Origin: Roseateles amylovorans
GTDB taxonomy: Bacteria > Pseudomonadota > Gammaproteobacteria > Burkholderiales > Burkholderiaceae_C
Reading direction: 5' to 3'
NCBI RefSeq assembly: GCF_025398155.2
Contig: NZ_CP104562.2
Span: 4,898,001 to 4,962,000 of the forward strand
DNA length: 64,000 bases
The notes beneath the pieces are model-generated. The model saw only the letters and a list, made by a program, of their open reading frames with translations. It was not told the origin of the DNA and searched no databases. The position numbers were made by a program, and so were the translations under genes. This document shows positions 8,806 to 18,201 of this stretch, one piece after another. Numbering within the stretch: the first letter of the stretch is position 1; each line of letters opens with the position of its first letter.

Positions 8806-10149
8806 ATGCTGTCCACGCCTCCCCTCTCTTCCTCGCCGGTCGTCAAGCCGCCGTTCTACAAGCAGCTGTATGTCCAGGTGCTGGTCGCCATCACCATCGG
8901 CATCCTGCTCGGCCATTTCGAGCCGTCCTACGCCACGACGCTGAAACCCCTGGGCGACGCCTTCATCAAGCTGGTGAAGATGATCATCGCTCCGGTGATC
9001 TTCCTGACCATCGTCACCGGCATCGCGGGCATGACGCACCTCAAGGCGGTGGGTCGGGTGTTCGGCAAGGCGATGGCGTATTTCCTGTTCTTCTCCACCC
9101 TGGCGTTGATCGTCGGCATGGTGGTGGCGAATGTGGTGCAGCCGGGCGCCGGCATGAATGTCAATGTGGCCGAGCTGGACCAGAAAGAGGTCAACAGCTA
9201 TGTGCAGAAGACGCATGACCTGACGCTGACCGGCTTCCTGATGGACATCATCCCCAAGACGCTGCTGAGCGCCTTCGTGGACGGCAACATCCTGCAGACG
9301 CTGTTTGTCGCGGTGCTGTTCGGCATCGCGCTGGCGTTGGTGGGCGAGCGCGGCAAGCCGGTGCAGGCACTGCTGGAGTCGCTGACCGCGCCGGTGTTCC
9401 GGCTGGTCCACATCCTGATGAAGGCCGCGCCGATCGGTGCATTCGGTGCCATGGCCTTCACCATCGGCAAGTACGGCCTGGCGGTGCTGGTCAACCTGGC
9501 ATGGCTGGTGGGCAGCTTCTATGTCACCTCGCTGCTGTTCGTGCTGGTGATCCTGGGTGTGGTGGGCAAGCTCTGCGGCTTCTCGATCATCAAACTGATC
9601 CGCTACCTGAAAGCAGAACTGCTGCTGGTGCTGGGCACCTCGTCGTCGGAGTCGGCATTGCCGTCGCTGATGGAGAAGATGGAAAACGCCGGTTGCGAGA
9701 AGACGGTGGTGGGCCTGGTCGTGCCGACCGGCTACTCCTTCAACCTGGACGGCACCAACATCTACATGACGCTGGCCGCGCTGTTCATTGCCCAGGCCAC
9801 CAACACCGACCTCACGCTGGGTCATCAGATCACGCTGCTGCTGGTGGCGATGCTGAGCTCCAAGGGCGCGGCCGGTGTGACCGGTGCGGGCTTCATCACC
9901 CTGGCGGCCACGCTGTCGGTGGTGCCGGAAGTGCCGGTGGCCGGCATGGCGCTGATCCTGGGCGTGGACCGGTTCATGTCCGAATGTCGCTCGCTGACCA
10001 ACTTCATCGGCAATGCGGTGGCGACCATCGTGGTGTCGAAATGGGAGAACGCCCTGGACCAGGGTGCGTTGGACCGCGCGCTGAGCGGCACCTCCGTCGA
10101 TCCGGACGATCTGCCCATCCGTGCAGCGGGACCGGCAGAGAACGCCTGA
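8806..10149 (+). CDS. dctA: C4-dicarboxylate:cation symporter DctA
   Basis: Inner-membrane DAACS-family carrier, 447 residues, taking up succinate, fumarate and malate. Family marks: KMIIAPVIFLTIVTGIAGM, the serine-rich loop LGTSSSESALPSLMEKME, the NLDGTNIYMTLAALFIAQ motif for substrate and cation binding, and the helical-hairpin SSKGAAGVTGAGFITLAATL. ATG 8806 opens a short Pro/Ser-rich leader before the first helix. A strong terminator follows. No dctBD pair lies nearby. Confidence 0.94.
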   Translation: MLSTPPLSSSPVVKPPFYKQLYVQVLVAITIGILLGHFEPSYATTLKPLGDAFIKLVKMIIAPVIFLTIVTGIAGMTHLKAVGRVFGKAMAYFLFFSTLALIVGMVVANVVQPGAGMNVNVAELDQKEVNSYVQKTHDLTLTGFLMDIIPKTLLSAFVDGNILQTLFVAVLFGIALALVGERGKPVQALLESLTAPVFRLVHILMKAAPIGAFGAMAFTIGKYGLAVLVNLAWLVGSFYVTSLLFVLVILGVVGKLCGFSIIKLIRYLKAELLLVLGTSSSESALPSLMEKMENAGCEKTVVGLVVPTGYSFNLDGTNIYMTLAALFIAQATNTDLTLGHQITLLLVAMLSSKGAAGVTGAGFITLAATLSVVPEVPVAGMALILGVDRFMSECRSLTNFIGNAVATIVVSKWENALDQGALDRALSGTSVDPDDLPIRAAGPAENA

Positions 10150-10182
10150 TCCTCCCAGCCGCCGCCGAGCGGCGGCGACATG

Positions 10183-10218
10183 AAAAAGCGGGCCCCGATT
10201 GGGGCCCGCCTTTTTTTT
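10183..10218 (+). terminator. Rho-independent terminator of dctA
   Basis: Perfect 9-bp stem (10188-10196 with 10201-10209), GATT loop and a run of eight T at 10211-10218. Five A precede the stem, so it could also work on the minus strand. Confidence 0.93.
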
Positions 10219-10261
10219 GGCTCGCACCACAGCGGCGCGACATGCTCAACAGAAAGCAACT

Positions 10262-10278
10262 GCCCCGCTCAACGGGGC
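10262..10278 (-). terminator. Short hairpin after enoyl-CoA hydratase gene
   Basis: 6-bp GC stem (gccccg/cggggc) with a 5-nt loop, 20 nt past the hydratase stop on the minus strand. There is no clear U-tract, so termination is only possible. The dctA terminator just beyond could serve both strands. Confidence 0.45.
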
Positions 10279-10298
10279 GCCTGCTTGCGAACGCCTCG

Positions 10299-11060
10299 TC
10301 AGAATTTCGAGAAATCCGGCTGCCGCTTCTGGAAGAACGCCTGGAAGGCTTCGATCGCCTCGGGGCTGCGCAGCCGGGCGCCGAAGATCTCGGCTTCGAC
10401 CTTGATGGCCTCCAGCAGTTCGTCCTGCGAGGCCCGACGCATCAGCTTCTTGCTCTCGCGCACCGCGCTCGGCGCCAGCTTGCCGAAGCGCTCAGCGGTG
10501 CGGCGCGCCTGGTTGACCACCTCGCCCGCAGGCAGCACCGCATTGGCAATGCCGCATTCGACCGCCTGCTCCCCGGTGAACGGGTCGCCCAGCAGCAGCT
10601 TCTCCGCCGCACGGCGCGGCCCCATCAGGCGAGGCACCAACAGGCTGGAGCCGAATTCGGGCACCAGCCCCAGGCTGACAAAGGGCATGGCCAGGCGAGC
10701 GTCATCCGCCACATAGACGAAATCGCAATGCAGCAGCAGCGTGGTGCCGATGCCGATCGCCGCGCCGTTGACCGCCGCAATGATCGGTTTCTCGCAACTG
10801 ATCATCGCCCGCATGAACTGGAACACCGGGGCTTCCTCGTCCCGCGGCGGGCTGCTCATGAAGTCCTCGATGTCGTTGCCCGAGGTGAAGATGCCGGGCT
10901 GGCCCTGGATCAGCACCGCACGCACCGTGTTGTCGCCGTTGGCGGCCACCAGGGCATCGGCCATTTCCTGGTACATGACGCGGGTCAACGCGTTCTTCTT
11001 CTCCGGACGTGCGATCTCGATGGTCTGCACGCCGTTGACGATGGCGGTCTTGATGCTCAT
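10299..11060 (-). CDS. Enoyl-CoA hydratase/isomerase family protein
   Basis: 253-residue crotonase-fold protein. Oxyanion-hole segments are seen in IQGQPGIFTSGNDIEDF and AVNGAAIGIGTTLLLHCDF. FVSLGLVPEFGSS carries the second catalytic-type Glu; the first Glu position of classical hydratases is not conserved, which suggests an isomerase (ECI/PaaG-like) or other crotonase activity. ATG 11060 is preceded by GAGGAG; the longer frame upstream is unlike the family. Separated from the fad operon by a terminator, so it probably has its own promoter in 11061-11170. Confidence 0.88.
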   Translation of the reverse strand: MSIKTAIVNGVQTIEIARPEKKNALTRVMYQEMADALVAANGDNTVRAVLIQGQPGIFTSGNDIEDFMSSPPRDEEAPVFQFMRAMISCEKPIIAAVNGAAIGIGTTLLLHCDFVYVADDARLAMPFVSLGLVPEFGSSLLVPRLMGPRRAAEKLLLGDPFTGEQAVECGIANAVLPAGEVVNQARRTAERFGKLAPSAVRESKKLMRRASQDELLEAIKVEAEIFGARLRSPEAIEAFQAFFQKRQPDFSKF

Positions 11061-11170
11061 GGAGCAATCTCCTCGGTGGAATCTGTGAATCGAATGCGCG
11101 AGATCATGCCAGCCCGCGCCGACTTGCGGCAGACGCCCGGACGGCCCCGCCGCCGCAACGTCCAGAACGC

Positions 11171-11196
11171 AAAAAGGCGCGGCCGAAGCCGCGCCT
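11171..11196 (-). terminator. Rho-independent terminator of the fad operon
   Basis: Perfect 9-bp stem (11175-11183 with 11188-11196), CGAA loop and, on the minus strand, a run of five T. It lies just past the thiolase stop codon and closes the tetR-fad transcript. Confidence 0.9.
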
Positions 11197-11208
11197 CCTG
11201 GTGCTCGA

Positions 11209-12423
11209 TCACACCAGCTCGATGATGCCCGCAGCGCCCTGGCCCGCACCCACGCACATCGTCACCATGCCGTACTTGCCGCCGGTGCGGCGCAGGCCGT
11301 GGATGACCGAGGCCGCACGGATCGCGCCGGTCGCACCCAGCGGGTGACCCAGGGCGATCGCGCCGCCGTTGGGGTTCACCTTGGCGCGGTCCAGCACAAT
11401 GCCCTTGCTGTCCAGGTCATTCAGGACCGCCAGCGACTGGGCCGCAAAGGCCTCGTTCAGCTCGATCCAGCCCAGGTCCTCGGCCTTGATGCCGGCCAGC
11501 TTCAGGGCCGCGGGAATCGCCTCGATCGGGCCGATGCCCATGATCTCCGGCGGCACGCCGCGCACCGCGAACGACACGAAACGCGCCAGCGGCTTGAGCC
11601 CGAAACGCTTGACGGCCGCCTCCGACGCCACGATCAGCGCACCCGCGCCGTCCGAGGTCTGCGAGCTGTTGCCGGCGGTGACGCTGCCCTTGGCCGCGAA
11701 CACCGGCTTGAGCTTGGCCAGGCCTTCCATCGAGGTGTCCTTGCGCGGACCTTCGTCGATGTCGACGGTGCGGCTCTTCACGATCACGCCATCGCCGTTC
11801 AGATCGGGCTGACGGTCCTTGATCTCGAACGGAGTGATCTCGTCCTTGAAGAAGCCGCCTTCGATGGCCGCCAGGGCGCGACGATGCGATTCCAGGGCGA
11901 ATTCGTCCTGCGCTTCGCGGCTCACCTTCCACTTCTCAGCGACCTTCTCGGCGGTCAGGCCCATGCCGTAGGCCAGGCCGATGTTCTCGTCGCGCTCGAA
12001 GATCGCGGGCGGGAAGGACGGCTTGTTGCCCCCCATCGGCACCATCGACATCGATTCCACGCCGCCGGCGATCATGACTTCCGATTCACCGATGCGGATG
12101 CGGTCCGCCGCCATCGCCAGGGCGGTGATGCCCGAGGCGCAATAGCGGTTCACCGTCACGCCGCCCACCGAGTTCGGCAGGCCCGACAGCACCGCCGCCA
12201 CGCGGGCGATGTTCATGCCCTGCTCACCTTCGGGGAACGAGCAGCCGATGATGGCGTCCTCGATCACCGACGGATCCAGGCCCGGCACCTGGGCCATGAC
12301 GGCCTGGATGACGCGGGTCAGCATCTCGTCCGGGCGAGTGTTCTTGAAATAGCCCCGGCCCGACTTGCCGATCGGCAGACGGGTGGCGGCGCAGATGTAG
12401 GCGTCTTGAACTTGCTTGCTCAT
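11209..12423 (-). CDS. fadA: Acetyl-CoA C-acyltransferase (thiolase, FadA)
   Basis: 404-residue thiolase performing the last beta-oxidation step, CoA-dependent cleavage of 3-ketoacyl-CoA. The nucleophilic Cys is in VNRYCASGITAL; LNEAFAAQ, the His in GGAIALGHPLGATG and the second Cys in TMCVGAGQGAAG complete the active site. ATG 12423 (MSKQVQDAYIC) follows AAGGAA. It begins 26 nt after the bifunctional enzyme gene; the two subunits probably form one complex or act in sequence. Assignment to degradation rather than biosynthesis follows from the operon. Confidence 0.92.
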   Translation of the reverse strand: MSKQVQDAYICAATRLPIGKSGRGYFKNTRPDEMLTRVIQAVMAQVPGLDPSVIEDAIIGCSFPEGEQGMNIARVAAVLSGLPNSVGGVTVNRYCASGITALAMAADRIRIGESEVMIAGGVESMSMVPMGGNKPSFPPAIFERDENIGLAYGMGLTAEKVAEKWKVSREAQDEFALESHRRALAAIEGGFFKDEITPFEIKDRQPDLNGDGVIVKSRTVDIDEGPRKDTSMEGLAKLKPVFAAKGSVTAGNSSQTSDGAGALIVASEAAVKRFGLKPLARFVSFAVRGVPPEIMGIGPIEAIPAALKLAGIKAEDLGWIELNEAFAAQSLAVLNDLDSKGIVLDRAKVNPNGGAIALGHPLGATGAIRAASVIHGLRRTGGKYGMVTMCVGAGQGAAGIIELV

Positions 12424-12449
12424 GATGGATTCCTTGTGGGCTGCGCTGC

Positions 12450-14846
12450 TTAGTTGCGGACCGGCTTGCCGGTTTGGAGCATGCCCATGATGCGTTCCTG
12501 CGTCTTCGGATGCTCGAGCAGGCTGCAGAAGTGCTTGCGCTCCAGCGACATCAGATATTCCTCGGTCACCAGCGCGCCGGCTTCGACTTCGCCGCCGCAC
12601 ACCACATCGGCAATCAGCGACGCCAGATGGAAGTCATGCGCGCTGATGAAGCCGCCGTCGCGCATGTTGGCCAGTTGCGCCTTCACCGTGGCAATGCCGG
12701 AACGGCCTGCCACCGGGAACTTCGCCTTCAGCGGCGCGCGATAGCCGGAGTCCGCCATCGCCTTGGCCTGGGCCGTGGCCACGAACAGCAGCTCGTCCTT
12801 GTTGGGCACGATCACATCGCTGTCCAACAGGTAGCCCAGCTTCTGCGCTTCCAGCGCGGAGGTCGCCACCTTGGCCATCGCGGCGTTGGTGAAGCCATCC
12901 TTCAGGAAGGCGAAGATGTCGGCATTGGCATTGCCGGCCGAGGCCATTTCAGCGGCACGGCGGGCGATGTAGGTCAGGCCGCCGCCGCCCGGGATCAGGC
13001 CCACGCCCACTTCCACCAGGCCGACATACGACTCCATGTGCGCCACGCGGCGAGCGCAATGCACCGCCAGCTCGCAGCCGCCACCCAGCGCCAGTCCGCG
13101 CATCGCGGCGACCACCGGCACATTGGCATAGCGGATGCGCAGCATCATGTCCTGCAGCTTCTTCTCTTCCGGCGCGATGCCCTTGGCACCCTTCGTCATG
13201 AAGACCGGCATCAGCGCTTCGAGGTTGGCCCCGGCGGAGAACACGTCGTCCGGCGACCAGATCACCAGGCCCTTGTACTTGGACTCGGCAATCTCGACCG
13301 CCTTGAGCAGGCCCTCGGTCACCGTCGGGCTGATCAGGTGCAGCTTGGCATTGATCGAGGCGATCAGCACCTCGCCGTCCAGCGACCAGACGCGCACTTC
13401 CTCGTTCTTGAACTCCTCGGTGCCCGCCTTCAGCGGCTCGACCGCGCCCTCGCCCACCAGCGACTCGGGGAAGGCCTGACGCTCATACACCGGCAGCTTG
13501 GCGCGCGGCTTGAACTTGCCTTCGGACGCGCTCCAGGAGCCGTCCTGGCTGTGCACGCCACCGTTCTCGGCCACCGGGCCTTCGAACACCCAAGCGGGCA
13601 GCGGCGCGCTCGACAGGGTCTTGCCCGCGTCGATGTCGGCCTTCACCCATTCCGCGACCTGCTTCCAGCCGGCGGCTTGCCACAGCTCGAACGGACCCTG
13701 CTGCGAGCCGAAGCCCCAACGCATGGCGAAGTCGATTTCCCGGGCGGTGTCGGCCACGGTGTCCAGATGCACGGCGACATACTGGAACGAGTCACGCAGG
13801 ATGGACCACAGGAACTGCGCCTGCGGATTGGTCGATTCGCGCAGCAGCTTGATGCGATCGGCAGCCGGCTTCTTCAGCATGCGCGCGACGATCTCATCGG
13901 CCTTCTTGCCGCCAGCCACGTACTCGCCGGTGGCGAAGTCCAGGCGCTGGATGTCCTTGCCGACCTTCTTGTAGAAACCGGCGCCGGCCTTCTGGCCCAG
14001 CGCCCCCTTCTCGATCAGGCCCGCCAGCACCTTGGGCGTGGCGTAGGTCGAGTAGAACGGATCGTCCTTCAGGTTGTCCTGCATCGTCTTGACGACGTGC
14101 GCCATCGTGTCCAGGCCCACCACATCCGCAGTGCGGAAGGTGCCCGACGAGGCGCGACCCAGCTTCTTGCCGGTCAGGTCGTCCACCACGTCCACACTCA
14201 GACCGAACTTCTCGGCTTCGATCATCGTGGCCATCATGCCGGCGATGCCAACGCGGTTGGCCACGAAATTCGGCGTGTCGTTGGCGCGCACGACGCCCTT
14301 GCCGACGGCCGAGGTCACGAAGCTCTCGAGCTGGTCGATGACTTCCGGACGGGTGGTCGGCGTGTTGATCAGCTCGACGAGGTACATGTACCGCGGCGGG
14401 TTGAAGAAATGGATGCCGCAGAAACGCGGCTTGATCGATTCCGGCAGGACCTCGCTCAGCTTGGTGATCGACAGGCCCGAGGTGTTGGACGCCACGATCG
14501 CATGCGGCGCCACGAACGGCGCGATCTTCGTGTAGAGGTCCAGCTTCCAGTCCATCCGCTCGGCGATGGCCTCGATGATCAGGTCGCAGTCCTTGAGCAG
14601 CTCGAGGTGTTCCTCGTAGTTGGCCTGCTGGATCAGCGCCGCGTTCTCGGGCACGCCCAGCGGCGCGGGCTTGAGCTTCTTCAGGCCCTCGACCGCCTTG
14701 GTCACGATGCCGTTCTTCGGGCCTTCCTTGGCCGGCAGGTCGAACAGCACGACCGGCACCTTGACGTTGACCAGATGGGCGGCGATCTGCGCGCCCATCA
14801 CGCCGGCGCCGAGCACGGCCACCTTGCGAACTTGGAATCGACTCAT
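12450..14846 (-). CDS. Bifunctional 3-hydroxyacyl-CoA dehydrogenase/enoyl-CoA hydratase (FadN/FadB type)
   Basis: 798 residues, catalysing hydration and NAD-dependent oxidation in beta-oxidation. The dehydrogenase comes first: NAD motif VAVLGAGVMGAQIAAHL at residues 7-23, SNTSGLSITKLSEVLP, and the His in GIHFFNPPRYMYLVEL. The crotonase domain is C-terminal (MRGLALGGGCELAVHC, then LVEVGVGLIPGGGGL). This order is the reverse of E. coli FadB and resembles Bacillus FadN and many Burkholderiales enzymes. ATG 14846 follows TTGGAG. Downstream of DUF2147 and upstream of thiolase in the same operon. Confidence 0.92.
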   Translation of the reverse strand: MSRFQVRKVAVLGAGVMGAQIAAHLVNVKVPVVLFDLPAKEGPKNGIVTKAVEGLKKLKPAPLGVPENAALIQQANYEEHLELLKDCDLIIEAIAERMDWKLDLYTKIAPFVAPHAIVASNTSGLSITKLSEVLPESIKPRFCGIHFFNPPRYMYLVELINTPTTRPEVIDQLESFVTSAVGKGVVRANDTPNFVANRVGIAGMMATMIEAEKFGLSVDVVDDLTGKKLGRASSGTFRTADVVGLDTMAHVVKTMQDNLKDDPFYSTYATPKVLAGLIEKGALGQKAGAGFYKKVGKDIQRLDFATGEYVAGGKKADEIVARMLKKPAADRIKLLRESTNPQAQFLWSILRDSFQYVAVHLDTVADTAREIDFAMRWGFGSQQGPFELWQAAGWKQVAEWVKADIDAGKTLSSAPLPAWVFEGPVAENGGVHSQDGSWSASEGKFKPRAKLPVYERQAFPESLVGEGAVEPLKAGTEEFKNEEVRVWSLDGEVLIASINAKLHLISPTVTEGLLKAVEIAESKYKGLVIWSPDDVFSAGANLEALMPVFMTKGAKGIAPEEKKLQDMMLRIRYANVPVVAAMRGLALGGGCELAVHCARRVAHMESYVGLVEVGVGLIPGGGGLTYIARRAAEMASAGNANADIFAFLKDGFTNAAMAKVATSALEAQKLGYLLDSDVIVPNKDELLFVATAQAKAMADSGYRAPLKAKFPVAGRSGIATVKAQLANMRDGGFISAHDFHLASLIADVVCGGEVEAGALVTEEYLMSLERKHFCSLLEHPKTQERIMGMLQTGKPVRN

Positions 14847-14889
14847 GATTTCTCCAATGAACATCACGGGGATGGTTGAAATTCTGTGT

Positions 14890-15342
14890 TTACTCGACGC
14901 GAATCCAGGTCTGTGTACGGCCCAACAATGGCATGCCGATGAAACCGCGCACTTCCAGCTTCTTGCCGCCATCCACCGGACGCAGGCGCACCCGGTAGAC
15001 CTTGCCGTTGGCCGGGTCGAGGATGTCGCCACCGTCCCACAGGTCGGCGTCCGCCGGGTTCTTCTTGACGTTGCGGATGATGGTCAGCCCGAGGATGGGC
15101 TGGCTCTTGCGCTCGTCGGCGCATTCATCACAGATGGCCGTCTGCTTGGACGGATCGGCGATCTTCTCGATCTTGCCGGCGAGCACCCCATTGCTCTCGC
15201 TGATGCGAACGGTCGACCGCTCCTGCTTGGTCTCGTCGTCGATGGTCTTCCAGACGCCCACGGGGGAGGCCTGCTGGGCCATGGCCAGTCCGTAAGAGAG
15301 GCTCAGTCCGAGCGCGGCAGCGGTGGCAATCAGCGATTTCAT
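14890..15342 (-). CDS. DUF2147 secreted protein
   Basis: 150 residues with a Sec signal peptide (MKSLIATAAALGLSLSYGLA, cleavage near AMA-QQ). The mature part has the DUF2147 pattern: SPVGVWKTIDDETKQERS, IRISESNG-like strand, a conserved Cys pair CDECADERKSQP, then VYRVRLRPVDGGKKLEVRGF and IGMPLLGRTQTWIRV. It probably folds as a small periplasmic beta-barrel; its biochemical role is unknown. ATG 15342 follows AAGGAG. Its place between acyl-CoA dehydrogenase and FadN genes suggests co-regulation with fatty-acid use, possibly at the envelope. Confidence 0.85.
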   Translation of the reverse strand: MKSLIATAAALGLSLSYGLAMAQQASPVGVWKTIDDETKQERSTVRISESNGVLAGKIEKIADPSKQTAICDECADERKSQPILGLTIIRNVKKNPADADLWDGGDILDPANGKVYRVRLRPVDGGKKLEVRGFIGMPLLGRTQTWIRVE

Positions 15343-15475
15343 GGTGTCTCCTTGCATCTTCTGTGAGTGTGGCGCCGTCCACCCGCCATCGGGGGCTTGG
15401 GCATGACGGCACCCGAGCGGTCCAGCCCACCGCACCCGGCGGCACACGCGGTGCCTGCCGGAGGCGGCGCATCGA

Positions 15476-17266
15476 TCAGAACAGTGCTTCGTCCATCTCC
15501 ATCAGCGGCGACAGGCCGGCGCGGCAGCTGCGGATCAGGCCGGCGGTCTCAGGCAGCAGCTTGGCGAAGTAGAAACGCGCCGTGGCCAGCTTGGCGGTAT
15601 AGAACGTGTCGCCGCTGTCCTTCTTGTCCAGGGCCAGCTTGGCCATGCGGGCCCACATGTAGGCGAAGGTCAGGTGGCCGACCACACGCAGGTAGTCCAC
15701 CGCCGCGGCGCCCACTTCGTCCGGATTCTGGAAGGCCTTCATGCCGATCTCGGTGGTCAGCTTGGTGACCTTGTCGCCGATGTCGGCCAGCGGGTTGATG
15801 AACTCCTGCATCGCTTCGCTGGTGCCCTCTTCCTCGACGAACTCGGCGATCTTCTTGCCGAACTTCTTCAGCGTCGCGCCGTTATTGCCCAGGATCTTGC
15901 GGCCCAGCAGGTCCAGCGACTGCACCGTGTTCGTGCCTTCGTAGATCATGTTGATGCGGGCGTCGCGCACATACTGCTCCATGCCCCATTCATGGATGTA
16001 GCCGTGGCCGCCGAACACCTGCATGCAGTGGGAGGTGGCAATCCAGCCGTTGTCGGTGATGAAGGCCTTGATGATCGGGGTCAGCAGGGCGACTTCTTCC
16101 TCGCAGGCCTTGGCCTCGTCGGCGTCATCGCTCGACAGCGCCTTGTCCAGCTGCAGCGCCACATAGGCCGACAGCGCGCGGCCGCCTTCGGCATAGGCAC
16201 GGGCCGTCAGCAGCATCTTGCGCACATCGGGGTGCACGATGATCGGATCGGCCGGCTTGTCCGGCGCCTTCGGGCCGGACAGGGCGCGCATCTGGATGCG
16301 GTCCTTCGCATAGGCCACCGCATTCTGGTAGGCCACTTCGGTCAGGCCGAGCGACTGGTTGCCCACGCCCAGGCGGGCGGCATTCATCATCACGAACATG
16401 GCCTGCAGGCCCTTGTTCGGCTGGCCCACCATCGTGCCGACGGCGCCGTCCAGCACCATCTGCGCGGTGGCATTGCCGTGGATGCCCATCTTGTGCTCCA
16501 GGCCGCCGCAGTAGATCGGGTTGCGTTCGCCGATCGAGCCGTCCGCATTGACCTTGAACTTCGGCACGATGAACAGCGAGATGCCCTTGGAGCCTTGCGG
16601 CGCGTCCGGCAGTCGGGCCAGCACCAGATGGATGATGTTCTCCGCCAGGTCGTGTTCGCCGGCGGAGATGAAGATCTTCTGGCCGGTGATCTTGTAGGTG
16701 CCGTCGGCTTGGGGCTCGGCCTTGGAGCGCAGCAGGCCCAGGTCGGTGCCGCAATGCGGTTCGGTCAGGCACATGGTGCCGGTCCACACGCCCGAGGTCA
16801 GCTTGGGCAGGTAGGTCGACTTCTGCTCCGGCGTGCCGTGCGCATGCAGCGCCTCATAGGCGCCGTGGCTCAGGCCGGGATACATGGTCCAGGCCTGGTT
16901 GGCCGAGTTCATCATCTCGTAGAGGAACTGGTTGAGCAGCACCGGCAGGCCCTGACCGCCGTACTCGGGGTCGCAGGACAGCGCGGGCCATCCGCCTTCC
17001 ACATACTGCGCGTAGGCTTCCTTGAAGCCCTTGGGCGCCTTCACTTCATGGGTGGTCTTGTCCAGCACGCAACCTTCGGCATCGCCCGACAGGTTGATCG
17101 GCGCCAGGATCTCGGCGGCGAACTTGCCGCCTTCTTCCAGCACGGCATTGATCGTGTCCTCATCCACCTCGGCATGCGCAGGCAGCACCTTCAGCTCGTC
17201 GACGGCGTGCAGCAGCTCGTGCAGGACAAACTGCATGTCGCGCAGGGGCGGGTTGTACTGAGGCAT
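15476..17266 (-). CDS. Acyl-CoA dehydrogenase (long C-terminal form)
   Basis: 596-residue flavoenzyme for the first beta-oxidation step. It has an extra N-terminal segment (residues 1-75), then the usual N and middle domains (TSGVWTGTMCLTEPHCGTD; ITGQKIFISAGEHDLAENI) and the C-terminal helical domain with the catalytic base region NMIYEGTNTVQSLDLLGRKI. A further C-terminal domain ending MDEALF makes it longer than the 380-residue short-chain type and matches DmdC/FadE-like enzymes of Burkholderiales. Second gene after tetR. Chain-length preference cannot be read from sequence. Confidence 0.92.
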   Translation of the reverse strand: MPQYNPPLRDMQFVLHELLHAVDELKVLPAHAEVDEDTINAVLEEGGKFAAEILAPINLSGDAEGCVLDKTTHEVKAPKGFKEAYAQYVEGGWPALSCDPEYGGQGLPVLLNQFLYEMMNSANQAWTMYPGLSHGAYEALHAHGTPEQKSTYLPKLTSGVWTGTMCLTEPHCGTDLGLLRSKAEPQADGTYKITGQKIFISAGEHDLAENIIHLVLARLPDAPQGSKGISLFIVPKFKVNADGSIGERNPIYCGGLEHKMGIHGNATAQMVLDGAVGTMVGQPNKGLQAMFVMMNAARLGVGNQSLGLTEVAYQNAVAYAKDRIQMRALSGPKAPDKPADPIIVHPDVRKMLLTARAYAEGGRALSAYVALQLDKALSSDDADEAKACEEEVALLTPIIKAFITDNGWIATSHCMQVFGGHGYIHEWGMEQYVRDARINMIYEGTNTVQSLDLLGRKILGNNGATLKKFGKKIAEFVEEEGTSEAMQEFINPLADIGDKVTKLTTEIGMKAFQNPDEVGAAAVDYLRVVGHLTFAYMWARMAKLALDKKDSGDTFYTAKLATARFYFAKLLPETAGLIRSCRAGLSPLMEMDEALF

Positions 17267-17341
17267 GAGGGACTCCTGATCTAAGGGTTGTGTGGGTGAC
17301 GAAACGATCCGGTGAACCGGGAAGAAGACGAAGCTCGCGGC

Positions 17342-18187
17342 TCAGCCGCGCTTTCTGTTGGGGACCACAGGGCTGCGATCGGGCTCGCTGCTACTGGTAC
17401 TGGTACTGGTACTGGTACTGCTGCCGCTGCGGCTACCGCTGCTGTTGCCAGCACTGCTGCCCGATGCGCCCCGACCGTTGCCGGCCGGCGTCTGGCGCTG
17501 CCGCTGCTCGGCATCGGTCTGTCGGCCGGCCGGCGTGGCGAAGCTGTCGAGAATGCGTTCCAGCCCGACGCCGGCGCGCCCCAGCGCGCCGGGGCTGCGC
17601 AGGAAGCGCGCATCGTGGTGCAGGGACAGGATCAGCCCATGCATCTCGAAAAGTATCTGATCGGGGTCGGCCTGCGGCACCAGATGGCCGGAATCCTGGG
17701 CCAGCAAGATGGCCTTGCGGATGGCGGCATGCCAGTCGCGCACCATGCCCACCAGCGCGTCGCGCACCGGGCCGGGTCGGTCATCAAATTCCACCGCGCC
17801 ACTGATGTAGATGCAGCCGGAATCCACTTCCACCGAGGTGCGTTGGACCCAGCGCTCGAACAAGGCTCGCAGCCGCGGCAGGCCGCGGGGCTCGCGCAAG
17901 GCGGAGAAGAACACCTCTTCCTCGAACTTGGCGTGGTACTCGCGCACCACCGCGATCTGCAGTTCCTCGCGGGAGCCGAAATGGGCGAACACGCCGGACT
18001 TGCTCATCTTGGTCACATCGGCGAGCGCGCCGATGGACAACCCCTCCAGCCCCATGTGCGAAGCCAGGCCCAGCGCCGCGTCCAGGATGGTGGCGCGGGT
18101 CTGCTGGCCCTTTTGCAGGGAACGGGTGTTGCGACGCGGCGCAACAACGCCTGCGGCAGGCTTGGAGGTCAAGGAGGGTGAGGACAA
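17342..18187 (-). CDS. TetR-family regulator of the fad operon
   Basis: 281 residues. The DNA-binding domain is clear: TRATILDAALGLASHMGLEG, then LADVTKMSKSGVFAHFGSRE. The C-terminal ligand domain includes IYISGAVEFDDRPGP. After residue 220 the sequence becomes a Ser/Thr/Gly tail encoded partly by a hexamer repeat, unusual for TetR proteins. The frame opens with TTG 18187; no better ATG exists before the HTH, so the exact start is uncertain. First gene of tetR-fad; the palindrome 20 nt upstream is the likely autoregulatory operator. The effector is probably an acyl-CoA, by context only. Confidence 0.85.
   Translation of the reverse strand: MSSPSLTSKPAAGVVAPRRNTRSLQKGQQTRATILDAALGLASHMGLEGLSIGALADVTKMSKSGVFAHFGSREELQIAVVREYHAKFEEEVFFSALREPRGLPRLRALFERWVQRTSVEVDSGCIYISGAVEFDDRPGPVRDALVGMVRDWHAAIRKAILLAQDSGHLVPQADPDQILFEMHGLILSLHHDARFLRSPGALGRAGVGLERILDSFATPAGRQTDAEQRQRQTPAGNGRGASGSSAGNSSGSRSGSSTSTSTSTSSSEPDRSPVVPNRKRG
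17392..17420. repeat. Hexamer repeat (tactgg) in tetR
   Basis: Four exact copies of tactgg plus a partial fifth. On the minus strand they encode alternating Ser-Thr in the disordered tail of the TetR protein. Length changes stay in frame. Confidence 0.8.
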
Positions 18188-18201
18188 GGTGCCCGGATAA
18201 T

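Noticed and set aside
12474..14879. Long plus-strand open frame of about 800 codons opposite the FadN-type gene
   Set aside because: Arg/His/Leu/Gln-rich with no domain pattern; it is the mirror of a GC-rich gene on the other strand. The same holds for long frames opposite the glt genes, the multi-receiver kinase, the PHP lipoprotein and the TonB receptor.
17392..17420. Hexamer repeat in tetR as a phase-variation switch
   Set aside because: Six-base units cannot change the reading frame; only tail length would vary.
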